DNA of 64,000 bases from Sphingomonas sp. S2M10 (GTDB lineage: Bacteria; Pseudomonadota; Alphaproteobacteria; Sphingomonadales; Sphingomonadaceae). The position numbers were made by a program, and so were the translations under genes. Location: assembly GCF_012650175.1 (NCBI RefSeq), contig NZ_JAAILI010000006.1, positions 1-64,000 of the forward strand, read 5' to 3'. Each line of letters starts with the position of its first letter. The first letter of the stretch is position 1. Positions 9,535 to 17,608 of the stretch are shown piece after piece. Below the pieces are notes generated by a model. It saw nothing but the letters and a program-made list of their open reading frames with translations, had not been told where the DNA came from and did not search any database.

Positions 9535-9951
9535 ATGCTGATATTCGTAGCTGGACTGGCCATGACGGTGCCGCAATGCACCGAGCTTCCGCGATCCTTG
9601 TCGGGCTGGGAGGTGAGCGGCGCCGGGCTCGACACCCGCCACGCGACGACGATTCCCGCAAAGAACGGCACGGCGGAGATCCGGGTGACGATCCGCAAGG
9701 CGGGCCTCTTCGGGATTGCCGCCGACCAGCCGGGCTGGATCGATGTGGCGCGCGGCAATGGACGCCCGTTGCGCATGTTATCCCGCGCGGAGAACATCGC
9801 CTGCGCGAACATCCGGAAAATCGTCTATTATCGCCTCGACCCGGGCATCTACCGGGTCATCGTGGGCAAGCTGCAGACCCCCCGGGTAAAGCTGATGCTG
9901 GTCCATGGCGATCGCACGCAAGGGTTTGCCCGCAGGGGCCGCCTGGGCTAG
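9535..9951 (+). CDS. Small secreted protein, tandem paralogue 2
   Basis: A 138-residue paralogue of the preceding gene: [30 protein letters not shown] and KLMLVHGD align with the first copy. The N-terminus ([15 protein letters not shown]) is a short hydrophobic leader, weaker as a signal peptide. The ribosome site AGGGGAG lies eight bases upstream of the ATG. The C-terminus adds about ten basic residues ([12 protein letters not shown]) absent from copy 1, perhaps from stop-codon loss. Function unknown; likely co-transcribed with copy 1 (63-base gap). Confidence 0.7.
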   Translation: MLIFVAGLAMTVPQCTELPRSLSGWEVSGAGLDTRHATTIPAKNGTAEIRVTIRKAGLFGIAADQPGWIDVARGNGRPLRMLSRAENIACANIRKIVYYRLDPGIYRVIVGKLQTPRVKLMLVHGDRTQGFARRGRLG

Positions 9952-9986
9952 GCGGGCTGCAAAGCTCCACTGGAAGGTTTGCTGCC

Positions 9987-10640
9987 ATGAAGTTCTTTGC
10001 CGACACCGCCAATATCGACGACATCCGCGAACTGGCCGATGCGGGTCTGCTCGACGGCGTCACCACCAATCCGTCGCTGATCGCAAAGTCCGGCCGCAAC
10101 TTCCTCGAAGTGGTGGCGGAAATCTGCGGCATCGTCGAAGGCCCGGTTTCGGCCGAGGTCGTCGCGCTCGATTTCGAGGGGATGATGCGCGAGGCGGAAA
10201 TCGTCCGCAAGATCGCGGACAATGTCGCGGTCAAGCTGCCGCTGACGATCGACGGGCTCAAGGCGTGCAAGGCGCTGACCGACGACGGCACGATGGTCAA
10301 CGTGACGCTCTGCTTCTCGGCCAATCAGGCGCTGCTCGCCGCCAAGGCGGGGGCGACCTTCATCTCGCCCTTCGTCGGCCGGCACGACGATATCGGCTTC
10401 GACGGCATGGACCTGATCGAAGACATCCGCCTGATCTACGACAACTACGATTTCGCCACCGAGATCCTGGTCGCCAGCGTCCGGCACCCGATCCATGTGC
10501 TGCAGGCCGCCAAGATCGGCGCCGATGTGATGACCGCGCCGCCGGCGGTGATCAAGCAGCTGGTCAAGCACCCGCTGACCGACAAGGGCATCGAATCGTT
10601 CATGGCCGACTGGGCCAAGACCGGCCAGACGATCGCTTGA
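9987..10640 (+). CDS. fsa: Fructose-6-phosphate aldolase / short-form transaldolase
   Basis: A 217-residue TalC/Fsa-type class I aldolase. [33 protein letters not shown] and the Schiff-base Lys in NVAVKLPLT identify the family; [19 protein letters not shown] and [11 protein letters not shown] complete the barrel. The length fits the short subfamily (about 215-220) rather than the 316-residue TalA/B type. It would act in the non-oxidative pentose phosphate pathway. Whether the true activity is transaldolase or fructose-6-phosphate aldolase cannot be told from sequence; many genomes label this gene tal. Confidence 0.9.
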   Translation: MKFFADTANIDDIRELADAGLLDGVTTNPSLIAKSGRNFLEVVAEICGIVEGPVSAEVVALDFEGMMREAEIVRKIADNVAVKLPLTIDGLKACKALTDDGTMVNVTLCFSANQALLAAKAGATFISPFVGRHDDIGFDGMDLIEDIRLIYDNYDFATEILVASVRHPIHVLQAAKIGADVMTAPPAVIKQLVKHPLTDKGIESFMADWAKTGQTIA

Positions 10641-10649
10641 ACCGAATTT

Positions 10650-10755
10650 CCCCTCCCGCTTGCGGGAGGGGCTAGGGGAGGGACTGACGTGGAAGTTTCG
10701 GACTCCGCTGCGGCCGTCCCCTCCCCCGACCCCTCCCGCAAGCGGAAGGGGAGCG
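10650..10755. repeat. GC-rich inverted repeat with hairpins
   Basis: A perfect 22-base palindrome of the form CCCCTCCCGC/GCGGGAGGGG at 10650-10671, followed by a related inverted copy (ACCCCTCCCGCAAGCGGAAGGGG) near 10729-10751. It lies just after the transaldolase stop and before xerC. It resembles the CCCCTCCCC-type repeats near sufS and sufA in this window and may serve as a terminator. Confidence 0.6.
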
Positions 10756-10780
10756 CAGGGGGCGAGCGCCGGGCACCATC

Positions 10781-11674
10781 ATGACCGACCTGCCCCTCCC
10801 GCGCCGCTTCGCCGAGCATCTTGGCCGCGACCGGCGGCGCTCGGTGCACACGATCCGCGCGTATGAGGCGACCGCGATCCGGCTGCTCGGCTTCCTCCAG
10901 CTGCATTGGGGCGGTCCGGTCGCGCAGGATGCGCTTGCCACGCTCGGCGCCGCCGATCTCCGCGCGTATCTTGCCCATCGCCGTAGCGAAGGTCTGTCCA
11001 ACGCCTCCGCCGCGCGCGAGCTTTCCGCCGTCCGCGCTTTCCTGAAGTTCGCTGGCGGCGACGCGGCGCAACTGCCCCGCCTGCGCGGCCCCAAGGTGAA
11101 GAGGGGCCTGCCGCGCCCCATCGCGCCGCACGAGGCGGTGGCACTGGCCGAATGGGCATCGGACGAAGCCAGCGAGCCCTGGATCGCAGCGCGCGACTGG
11201 GCGGTGCTGTTGCTGCTCTACGGCGCGGGCTTGCGCATCGGCGAGGCAGTGGCGCTGACCGGCGCGGCCTTGCCGCTCGGCGCCACGCTCCGCGTCACCG
11301 GCAAGCGCGCCAAGACGCGCGACGTGCCGCTGCTCCCCGACGTCCGTGCCGCGATCGAGGCCTATGTCGAGGCCTGCCCCTGGGGCATCGCGCGTGACCT
11401 GCCGCTGTTCCGCGGCGCCAAGGGCGGGCCGTTGCCGCCGGGAGCGATCCGCAAGGCGGTGCGCTCGGCGCGGACCAGCCTGGGGCTCTCCGATCGCACC
11501 ACGCCGCACGCGCTGCGCCACAGTTTCGCGACGCATCTACTGGGTCGAGGCGCGGACCTCCGCGCGCTGCAGGAACTGCTCGGCCATGCGAGCCTCAGCT
11601 CGACCCAGGTCTACACCGCGGTCGACGCGGCGCATCTGCTCGACGTCTACCGCGCCGCGCACCCGCGCGCCTGA
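10781..11674 (+). CDS. xerC: Tyrosine recombinase XerC
   Basis: A 297-residue site-specific recombinase that, with XerD, resolves chromosome dimers at dif. N-terminal SAM-like core-binding domain (residues about 5-90), then the catalytic domain with the Arg in GAGLRIGEAVAL, Lys in VTGKRAKTRDVPL, HALRHSFATHLL (His, Arg), LLGHASLSSTQVY with the final His and nucleophilic Tyr. The full R-K-H-R-H-Y set is visible. The housekeeping role is inferred from family; no adjacent integrated element or att repeats are seen, so it is not a phage integrase. Confidence 0.92.
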   Translation: MTDLPLPRRFAEHLGRDRRRSVHTIRAYEATAIRLLGFLQLHWGGPVAQDALATLGAADLRAYLAHRRSEGLSNASAARELSAVRAFLKFAGGDAAQLPRLRGPKVKRGLPRPIAPHEAVALAEWASDEASEPWIAARDWAVLLLLYGAGLRIGEAVALTGAALPLGATLRVTGKRAKTRDVPLLPDVRAAIEAYVEACPWGIARDLPLFRGAKGGPLPPGAIRKAVRSARTSLGLSDRTTPHALRHSFATHLLGRGADLRALQELLGHASLSSTQVYTAVDAAHLLDVYRAAHPRA

Positions 11675-11730
11675 TCGCGGGGCGGGGGCAGGCCGGAGCG
11701 AGCGCAGCCGCCCGCCCCAGCCCGGGCACC

Positions 11731-13593
11731 TCAGCGCTTGGCCGAGTCTGCCGCCTCGCGCTTGGCATAGTCACCGGCGAGCACGTCGAAGGCGAGCTTG
11801 TGCTGGCCGGTCTCCGAGATGAGCCCCTTGCGGTTCCATCCCTGCTGATAGACCGGGTGCTGGCGCCGCGGCGAGCGGAAGTCCTTGAGGATCCAGGGGC
11901 TCATGCCCCTCAGGAACGGCACCTTGGCGGCCATCGCCAGCGTCGCGCGATAATAGTCCGCCTGATATTCCTCGCTGAACTTGTGCGGGCTGGCCGCCGG
12001 ATCGTGATAGCCGGCCCGCGCGCCCGCGCCGAATTCCGAGAAGATCAGCGGCTTGTTCGCCGGCCCGCGCCATTCCTGGCTGGCGAGATCCTCCAGCGCG
12101 TCCTCGGTGTACCAGCCGTTATAGGTGTTGATCGCCATGACATCGAGATCCGCGGCGAGCGGATCGTCGATCTTCATGATGTTCTTGCCCTCGCGCCCGC
12201 TCAGCAGCGCGGCGGTGACGAGGCGGCTGGAATCGAGCCTGCGCACATCGCCGATCATCGTGCGGAGGAAGGCGTTGCGCGCGTCGTTGGTCGGCGTCTC
12301 GTTGGCGACGCTCCACAGCACGATCGACGCGCGATTGCGGTCGCGGTGGATTTCCTCGGACAGGATGCGGCGGGCATCGGCCAGTGTGTCCGGGTTGGAC
12401 CAGTTGACCAGCCAGTAGAGCGGGATCTCGCTCCACACGAGCAGGCCCATCTCGTCGGCGAGGCGGGTGGTCAGCTCGCTGTGCGGGTAATGCGCCAGCC
12501 GCACGAAATTGCCGTGCAGGCCGTATTTGATCTCGCCCAGCAGCGCGCGAGCGGCGGCGGGCGTCATCGCGCGCACCGGATTCGCGCCCAGCTTTTCCTC
12601 GTGCATCGAGATGCCGCGCAGGAAGATCGGCTTGCCGTTGAGCAGAATGTCGGCGCCGCGCACGGCGATGGTGCGGAAGCCCAGGCGATCGGCGAAGTGA
12701 TCGGCGCCGGCATCGATGCTGATGTCGTAGAGCTTGGGGTTCTCGGGCGACCAGCGGACCAGCGTGCGCGGCACCGGCAGCGTCGCTTCCCATTTGCCGT
12801 CGCCGTCGGTCTTGCCGTCGAGCGTCGCGCCCAGCGTGGGGATGCGGAACTTGACCGCGGTGTTCGCCGCCTTCGGCCCCTCAAGCTTCACCGAGACTGC
12901 GATGTGGCTGCCGTCCGGCGTCAGGCGCACAAAGGCGTCGTCGACATAGGTGTCGGGCACGGTGACGAGGGTGACGCTGCGGGTGAGGCCGCCATAGGTT
13001 TCCCAGTCGGTCACCGGCGGCGGCACGTCGTTGGCGGTGCGCACCGAATCGACGCCGATCGTCACCTGGTTGCGACCCGGCCGCAGCAGCTTGGTCACCT
13101 CGAAGGCGAAGGGCGTGTAGCCGCCGCGATGCTCGCCCAGCGGCTTGCCGTTGAGATAGACATAGGAACGATATTCCGCGGCGCCGACGCGCAGGAACAC
13201 GCGATTGCCGGCCGATGGGGTCTTGGCAGTGAACTCGCGCTGGTACCAGACAAGGCCCTGATACAGCCGCATCTCCGGCGAATGGCCGATCCACGATCCC
13301 GGCAGGCTCACCACGGGCGACTGCTGCATGTCGAATTCGAAGAAGGTGCGCGGCTTGGCCTGCATCACCTCGGCCTGAACGATGTCCGCGGCGCGCTGCG
13401 TACGCTGATTCGGTGCTTCGCCGTGGAACCCGGCCAGCCCATCCCGATAGGGGTCGATCGACCAGTGCCAGGGCCCGTCGAGGCTCTGCTGCTGGCGAAG
13501 GTCTGCCGATACGAGCACGGGCTGGGCCGAAGCCGAGGATATTCCGAGGCATGCAAGCCCGAAGGCCGCGAGAACGCGCAATCGCCGCATCAT
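11731..13593 (-). CDS. Secreted glycoside hydrolase family 2 (beta-glucuronidase/beta-galactosidase-like)
   Basis: A 620-residue GH2 enzyme with signal peptide (MMRRLRVLAAFGLACLGISSASA). Order: sugar-binding jelly roll (about 30-210, with LNGKPLGEHRGGYTPFAFEV), an immunoglobulin-like domain (about 215-310) and a TIM barrel (about 320-600). Acid/base Glu is in LWSVANETP and the likely nucleophile is the Glu in IFSEFGAGA. ILLNGKPIFLRGISMHEE and LARYPH-like RLAHYPHSE are GH2 signatures. The nearest resemblance is to the beta-glucuronidase branch. The start at 13593 has AGGGAG just upstream; the frame opens to 13635. Likely periplasmic polysaccharide or glycoside hydrolysis; precise substrate not determined. 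Confidence 0.88.
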   Translation of the reverse strand: MMRRLRVLAAFGLACLGISSASAQPVLVSADLRQQQSLDGPWHWSIDPYRDGLAGFHGEAPNQRTQRAADIVQAEVMQAKPRTFFEFDMQQSPVVSLPGSWIGHSPEMRLYQGLVWYQREFTAKTPSAGNRVFLRVGAAEYRSYVYLNGKPLGEHRGGYTPFAFEVTKLLRPGRNQVTIGVDSVRTANDVPPPVTDWETYGGLTRSVTLVTVPDTYVDDAFVRLTPDGSHIAVSVKLEGPKAANTAVKFRIPTLGATLDGKTDGDGKWEATLPVPRTLVRWSPENPKLYDISIDAGADHFADRLGFRTIAVRGADILLNGKPIFLRGISMHEEKLGANPVRAMTPAAARALLGEIKYGLHGNFVRLAHYPHSELTTRLADEMGLLVWSEIPLYWLVNWSNPDTLADARRILSEEIHRDRNRASIVLWSVANETPTNDARNAFLRTMIGDVRRLDSSRLVTAALLSGREGKNIMKIDDPLAADLDVMAINTYNGWYTEDALEDLASQEWRGPANKPLIFSEFGAGARAGYHDPAASPHKFSEEYQADYYRATLAMAAKVPFLRGMSPWILKDFRSPRRQHPVYQQGWNRKGLISETGQHKLAFDVLAGDYAKREAADSAKR

Positions 13594-13671
13594 CTTCTCC
13601 CTGTTCCTCCGGGAAAACCCGGAGCCTGTGTGCATTGTAGAACGGGAGAATGGACTTACAACGTGGCCTGA

Positions 13672-14784
13672 TCAATCCGCGCCATGGCCCTTGGCGAGAT
13701 AGGCATCGGACTGCATTTCCAGCAGGCGCGATACGGTGCGTTCGAACTCGAAGCGACCGTCGCCGGCCTCGTAGAGCTGCTCGGGCTCGGCGTCCGCCGC
13801 GGCGAGCAGCTTGACCTTGTGCTCGTACAGCGCATCGACGAGCGTGACGAAGCGCGCGGCTTCGTTGCGATTTTCCGGCCCCAGTTTTGGGATGCCGACG
13901 AGGATCACCGTGTGGAAGCGCCGTGCGACGGCGAGATAGTCGGGCGCTCCCCGCGCCTCCCCGCACAATCGCTTGAACGAGAAGACCGCGACGCCCTTCA
14001 CGCATTTCGGCACCAGGATCTCGCGACCGCCGGGGATGGGCACCGCGCAGGTGGGCACGCGGGCGCGATCCTCCACCGGATAGTCGGTCAGCCGGAAGAA
14101 GGCGGCGGAAAGGGTGGCGGTCGCCTCCGGCCCGTTCGGTACCAGCCAGGTATCGACGCTGCCGAGTCGGTCGCGGCGGTAATCGACGGGGCCGTTGAGG
14201 GCTAGCACGTCCATGCGCTCGCCGATCAGATCGATGAAGGGCAGGAACAGCTGGCGGTTGAGCCCGTCCTTGTAGAGATCCTGGGGGGGGCGGTTCGAGG
14301 TGGCGACGACGGTGAGCCCATGCGCCATCATCGCGGTGAACAGGCGCGACAGGATCATCGCGTCGGGCGGGTTGTTGACTACCAACTCGTCGAAGGCGAG
14401 CAGGCGGGTGTCGCTGGCCAGCGCATCGGCTACCGCGACGACCGGGTCGGCGGTATCCTTCTGCCGTTCGGCGTTCAGCCGCTCATGCACCTCGAGCATG
14501 AATTCGTGGAAATGAACGCGACGTTTCCGGCGAATGTCGAGGCTGTCGAAGAAAAGGTCCATCAGCATCGACTTGCCGCGGCCGACTCCGCCCCAGACAT
14601 ACAGCCCGCGCGGTACCGCCGGCTTGCGGCCGGTGAGCTTCCACAGCACGCTGCCTTTGCGCGGGGCGGCCTGCAACTCCGCGGCCAGCGCGTCCAGGCG
14701 GGCGGCGGCGGCTTCCTGCTCGCGATCGGGGCGAAGCTCGCCGGCAGCGACGAGGGCGCGATAACGATCGAGAACGCGGGTCAT
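13672..14784 (-). CDS. zapE: Cell division ATPase ZapE (AFG1-like)
   Basis: A 370-residue AAA-type ATPase of the AFG1/ZapE family. Walker A is GGVGRGKS (residues 65-72) and Walker B LLAFDE (about 128-133); HFHEFMLEVHERL and TSNRPPQDLYKDGLNRQLFLPFI are family hallmarks. In E. coli ZapE associates with the Z-ring; in mitochondria AFG1 handles respiratory-chain proteins. It lies directly downstream of sdhB, a neighbour arrangement consistent with a link to respiration, though a stem-loop separates them. Confidence 0.92.
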   Translation of the reverse strand: MTRVLDRYRALVAAGELRPDREQEAAAARLDALAAELQAAPRKGSVLWKLTGRKPAVPRGLYVWGGVGRGKSMLMDLFFDSLDIRRKRRVHFHEFMLEVHERLNAERQKDTADPVVAVADALASDTRLLAFDELVVNNPPDAMILSRLFTAMMAHGLTVVATSNRPPQDLYKDGLNRQLFLPFIDLIGERMDVLALNGPVDYRRDRLGSVDTWLVPNGPEATATLSAAFFRLTDYPVEDRARVPTCAVPIPGGREILVPKCVKGVAVFSFKRLCGEARGAPDYLAVARRFHTVILVGIPKLGPENRNEAARFVTLVDALYEHKVKLLAAADAEPEQLYEAGDGRFEFERTVSRLLEMQSDAYLAKGHGAD

Positions 14785-14798
14785 GAAGGGCAGGTCAC

Positions 14799-14838
14799 CA
14801 AAAGCAGCGAGCCGCCGGGCCGGTGGGCCAGGCGGCTC
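14799..14838 (-). terminator. Probable terminator after sdhB
   Basis: On the minus strand GAGCCGCC (14838-14831) pairs perfectly with GGCGGCTC (14816-14809), followed shortly by gctgcTTTT. It lies in the 92-base gap between the sdhB stop and the zapE start. The T-run is short and offset, so termination may be partial. Confidence 0.5.
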
Positions 14839-14876
14839 GTGATCATCGTATCAGAGCGAAGCGTGTCGCGCGGCGA

Positions 14877-15659
14877 TCAAAGCACGCGCTCGGCGGCCAG
14901 CTTCTTCACTTCGGCGATCGCCTTGGCGGGGTTCAGACCCTTGGGGCAGGCGTTCGCGCAGTTCATGATCGTGTGGCAGCGATACAGGCGGAACGGATCC
15001 TCGAGCTGGTCGAGCCGCTCGCCGGTCATCTCGTCGCGCGAGTCGGCGAGCCAGCGATAGGCCTGGAGCAGGATCGCCGGGCCGAGGAACTTGTCGCTGT
15101 TCCACCAGTAGCTCGGGCACGAGGTCGAGCAGCAGGCGCACAGAATGCACTCGTACAGGCCGTCGAGCTTCTCGCGGTCCTGCGGGCTCTGCAGCCGCTC
15201 CTTGCCCGAAGGCGTGGTGGTGACGGTCTGCAGCCAGGGCTTGATCGAGGCATATTGCGCATAGAAGTGCGTGAAATCGGGGACCAGGTCCTTGATCACG
15301 TCCATGTGCGGCAGCGGGGTGATCTGCACCTCGCCCTTCACGTCCTCGATCGCGGTGGTGCAGGCCAGGCCGTTCTTGCCGCCGATGTTCATCGAGCAGG
15401 ACCCGCAAATGCCCTCGCGGCACGAGCGGCGGAAGGTCAGCGACGAATCCTGTTCGCCCTTGATCTTGATCAGCGCGTCGAGAACCATCGGGCCGCAATC
15501 GTCGAGGTCCACCTCGAACGTGTCGTAGCGGGGATTCTCGCCCGAATCCGGATCGTAGCGGTAGATCTTGAACTTCTTCACCCGGGTGGCTTCGGGGCTC
15601 GCCTTGTGCTCCTGGCCCTTGGTGATGCGGCTGTTCTTGGGCAGGCGGAATTCGGCCAT
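14877..15659 (-). CDS. sdhB: Succinate dehydrogenase iron-sulfur subunit
   Basis: A 260-residue electron-transfer subunit of respiratory complex II. The N-terminal ferredoxin domain has the [2Fe-2S] ligands Cys80, Cys85, Cys88 and Cys100 ([22 protein letters not shown] region). The C-terminal domain has the [4Fe-4S]/[3Fe-4S] cysteines in [12 protein letters not shown] (171-181) and [12 protein letters not shown] (228-238). The start [15 protein letters not shown] matches alphaproteobacterial homologues; the frame opens to 15920 without support. sdhC, sdhD and sdhA would be expected upstream but are absent: the neighbour is a ClpP-like gene, so sdhB is separated from the rest of complex II or they lie elsewhere. 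Confidence 0.95.
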   Translation of the reverse strand: MAEFRLPKNSRITKGQEHKASPEATRVKKFKIYRYDPDSGENPRYDTFEVDLDDCGPMVLDALIKIKGEQDSSLTFRRSCREGICGSCSMNIGGKNGLACTTAIEDVKGEVQITPLPHMDVIKDLVPDFTHFYAQYASIKPWLQTVTTTPSGKERLQSPQDREKLDGLYECILCACCSTSCPSYWWNSDKFLGPAILLQAYRWLADSRDEMTGERLDQLEDPFRLYRCHTIMNCANACPKGLNPAKAIAEVKKLAAERVL

Positions 15660-15759
15660 TCCTGAAACTTCCTCTTTCGCTTCGGCGCGACGCGTCGGTT
15701 TTGCGGCGCGGGCTATGCCTTTCGCGGGCGCAGCGCAAGTGCCCTTTGGGCCAAGCCCC

Positions 15760-16335
15760 TCAGATGACGTCCAGCACCAGCCCCATATCGCGGGCCTCTT
15801 CGGCTTCGATATACCAGTTATCGGGCGCGCGACGGCGAAGTTCCTCAAAATCGACGCGCGAACCGGCGACGAGGGCGCGGAAGCCCTCTTCCTCGATCGC
15901 GATCGAATGTTCGATCTCATGGAGCTTGGCCTTGAGGATCGCGGGCAGCATCCGCAGCGGGCCGGATAGCTCGACGGTGGATTGCATCTGCCGCTCGTGC
16001 AGCATCAGCCGGGTGCCGCGGGTGAGGAAGCGCTTGTCGACCGGGAAGCCGGACATGAACGTCGCCCCCGCCGAATAGACCGCGACCTTGCCGAGGAACA
16101 GCAATTCGCGTCCCGTCGCCTCGCGCAGCAACCGGAGTTCGTCCGCCATCAGCCGGGCGACCTCGGGGTCGCCGCCGAGCGTGGAGAGCGCGACGACAAG
16201 CGGCCCGTCGGCGGGCGCGGCGAGCAGTTGCTCGCGGAAGCGGTCGTACATCGCGTGGTCCACCGTGCCGTGGAGCCGCACATGCGGGGTGGCGAGCAGC
16301 GGATAGCGCTGGAGCGGGCTTTCGGATTCGGACAT
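15760..16335 (-). CDS. ClpP-fold (peptidase S14-like) protein
   Basis: A 191-residue protein with ClpP/crotonase fold features: [21 protein letters not shown], then [13 protein letters not shown] with the likely nucleophile Ser88, and LMLHER with His113. The usual ClpP sequence GQAASM and LPH are replaced by YSAGATF and MLHER, so it is a divergent relative, not housekeeping ClpP. No signal peptide. The 100-base gap to sdhB argues against tight coupling. Protease activity is plausible because Ser and His are retained; the third triad residue was not assigned. Confidence 0.75.
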   Translation of the reverse strand: MSESESPLQRYPLLATPHVRLHGTVDHAMYDRFREQLLAAPADGPLVVALSTLGGDPEVARLMADELRLLREATGRELLFLGKVAVYSAGATFMSGFPVDKRFLTRGTRLMLHERQMQSTVELSGPLRMLPAILKAKLHEIEHSIAIEEEGFRALVAGSRVDFEELRRRAPDNWYIEAEEARDMGLVLDVI

Positions 16336-16376
16336 GCGCGGCCAACCGGTGAGGCGGAAGGGAGTTCCCGGCCCGC

Positions 16377-16513
16377 GATCCTCCCCGGCAAGGGGAGGTG
16401 GCGCGTGGAGCGCGACTCCGGGGTGTCCCCGTTGATGGTAGAGCCCCATGTGCGAGCGCTGACACCCCTCCGTCAGGCCTTCGGCCTGCCACCTCCCCTT
16501 CCAGGGGAGGATC
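16377..16513. repeat. 26-bp perfect inverted repeat pair
   Basis: Arms at 16377-16402 and 16488-16513 are exact reverse complements (outer GATCCTCCCC, inner AGGGGAGGTGGC), about 85 bases apart. Each arm contains its own CTCCCC/GGGGAG hairpin. It sits between the ClpP-like gene start and the caspase-fold gene stop. The form is that of a dispersed miniature element; another GC-rich class occurs in the suf operon. Confidence 0.7.
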
Positions 16514-16519
16514 AAGGCC

Positions 16520-17494
16520 TCAGGGCTTCAGCGCGTCGGTAGCGGGCGCGCCGACCGGGGCGGTGGCCACCTGCGGCATCCGCGCTTCCAGCGGCGCCAG
16601 CCACGTCGCCACGCCGTCACCGATCGTCACCTGCGGCATGGACGGATCGAGCCGGCCGGCGCGTTCCCAGCCGATGATCGTCTTGCGCGCTTCGGCGGCG
16701 GCCTCCGCCAGCGGCTGGGGCTTGCGCAGCGCATGATTGACCAGCGCGTCGCCGAAAAAGGTCCAGTCATTCTCCGCCCGGCAGCCGAAGGACGAGCGCG
16801 TTGCCGATGCGGCGGTGAGGATCGCGGTCGTGTCGCTCATCAGCCGCTTGACGAAGGCGCCCGAATAGCAGGCGGAGAGCAGCAGCAGCCGGTTGCGGAT
16901 GCCGAGCCCGTCGAGCAGTGCGGCGAGCCGCGCCGGCGGCAGCACGCCGAAGCCCTGGTCGCCGTCATGATAGGCAAGGCCCGCGTCGGGCGCGCCGTGG
17001 CTGGTGACGTACAGCACCAGCACGTCGTGTTCGCGGTCCATCAGTTCGGCGACACGGGCGAGAGCCAGGGTGAGCGCGGTGATACTGCCGGCCGGGACGA
17101 CCGCGGCACCGCGGCCGTCCGGTCCGGCGAGCACCAGCGCGCGCCCTTCGGCATCATAGCGCCGGGTGAGCACGCGGCCGCTTTCGCGCGCCTCGCGGGC
17201 GAACACCGGATCGCTGTCCAGCGCGACGCTCAGCACATAGGCGTCGACCACGCCCTTGCGCTCCGGCTGGAGGGCCGCAAGCGCGGTGCTCAGCCGGCGC
17301 TGATCCGCCAGCATCGCCAGCGGTTCGCGACCGCGCTGCAGCTCGGGGCCGCTTTCCAGGCCGTCGATGCCGCTGCCGCCGGAAACCAGCCCGGGCCATT
17401 CGGTGGTGTGTTCCTGGGGCTGACGCTGCGCGACGGCGGGTATGGCGCTTCCCAAGGCCAGCAGCATCACGGACGCACGCAACCAGAACCGCAT
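16520..17494 (-). CDS. Secreted caspase-fold (peptidase C13-like) protein
   Basis: A 324-residue protein with a signal peptide (MRFWLRASVMLLALGSAIPAVAQ). The core has the caspase/legumain-fold dyad: His166 in VLVLYVTSHGAPD and Cys209 in LLLLSACYSGAF, each after a hydrophobic strand, as in bacterial C13 relatives. The predicted location is periplasmic. It carries no GPI-transamidase partner or repeat domain. Substrate and role are unknown; family relatives are widely annotated as C13-family peptidases in alphaproteobacteria. It is divergent from the PQQ-type dehydrogenase, sharing a promoter region of about 115 bases. Confidence 0.8.
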   Translation of the reverse strand: MRFWLRASVMLLALGSAIPAVAQRQPQEHTTEWPGLVSGGSGIDGLESGPELQRGREPLAMLADQRRLSTALAALQPERKGVVDAYVLSVALDSDPVFAREARESGRVLTRRYDAEGRALVLAGPDGRGAAVVPAGSITALTLALARVAELMDREHDVLVLYVTSHGAPDAGLAYHDGDQGFGVLPPARLAALLDGLGIRNRLLLLSACYSGAFVKRLMSDTTAILTAASATRSSFGCRAENDWTFFGDALVNHALRKPQPLAEAAAEARKTIIGWERAGRLDPSMPQVTIGDGVATWLAPLEARMPQVATAPVGAPATDALKP

Positions 17495-17608
17495 TCGGGC
17501 CGATCCCCCGGACAGGTGAACCCCTACTCTTGCCCCGGCGTGCGCGAAGTCAAGGCGGCACCGCAGAATCGCATTGGCTTCGGCGGTGCGGCCCCTTATC
17601 GCTGGCGC

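Noticed and set aside
10781..11674. Phage or island integrase
   Set aside because: Length, motif set and neighbours fit housekeeping XerC. No att repeats, tRNA or phage genes are adjacent.
15760..16335. Housekeeping ClpP
   Set aside because: It lacks the usual GQAAS and LPHS motifs and is not next to clpX; it is a divergent ClpP-fold protein.
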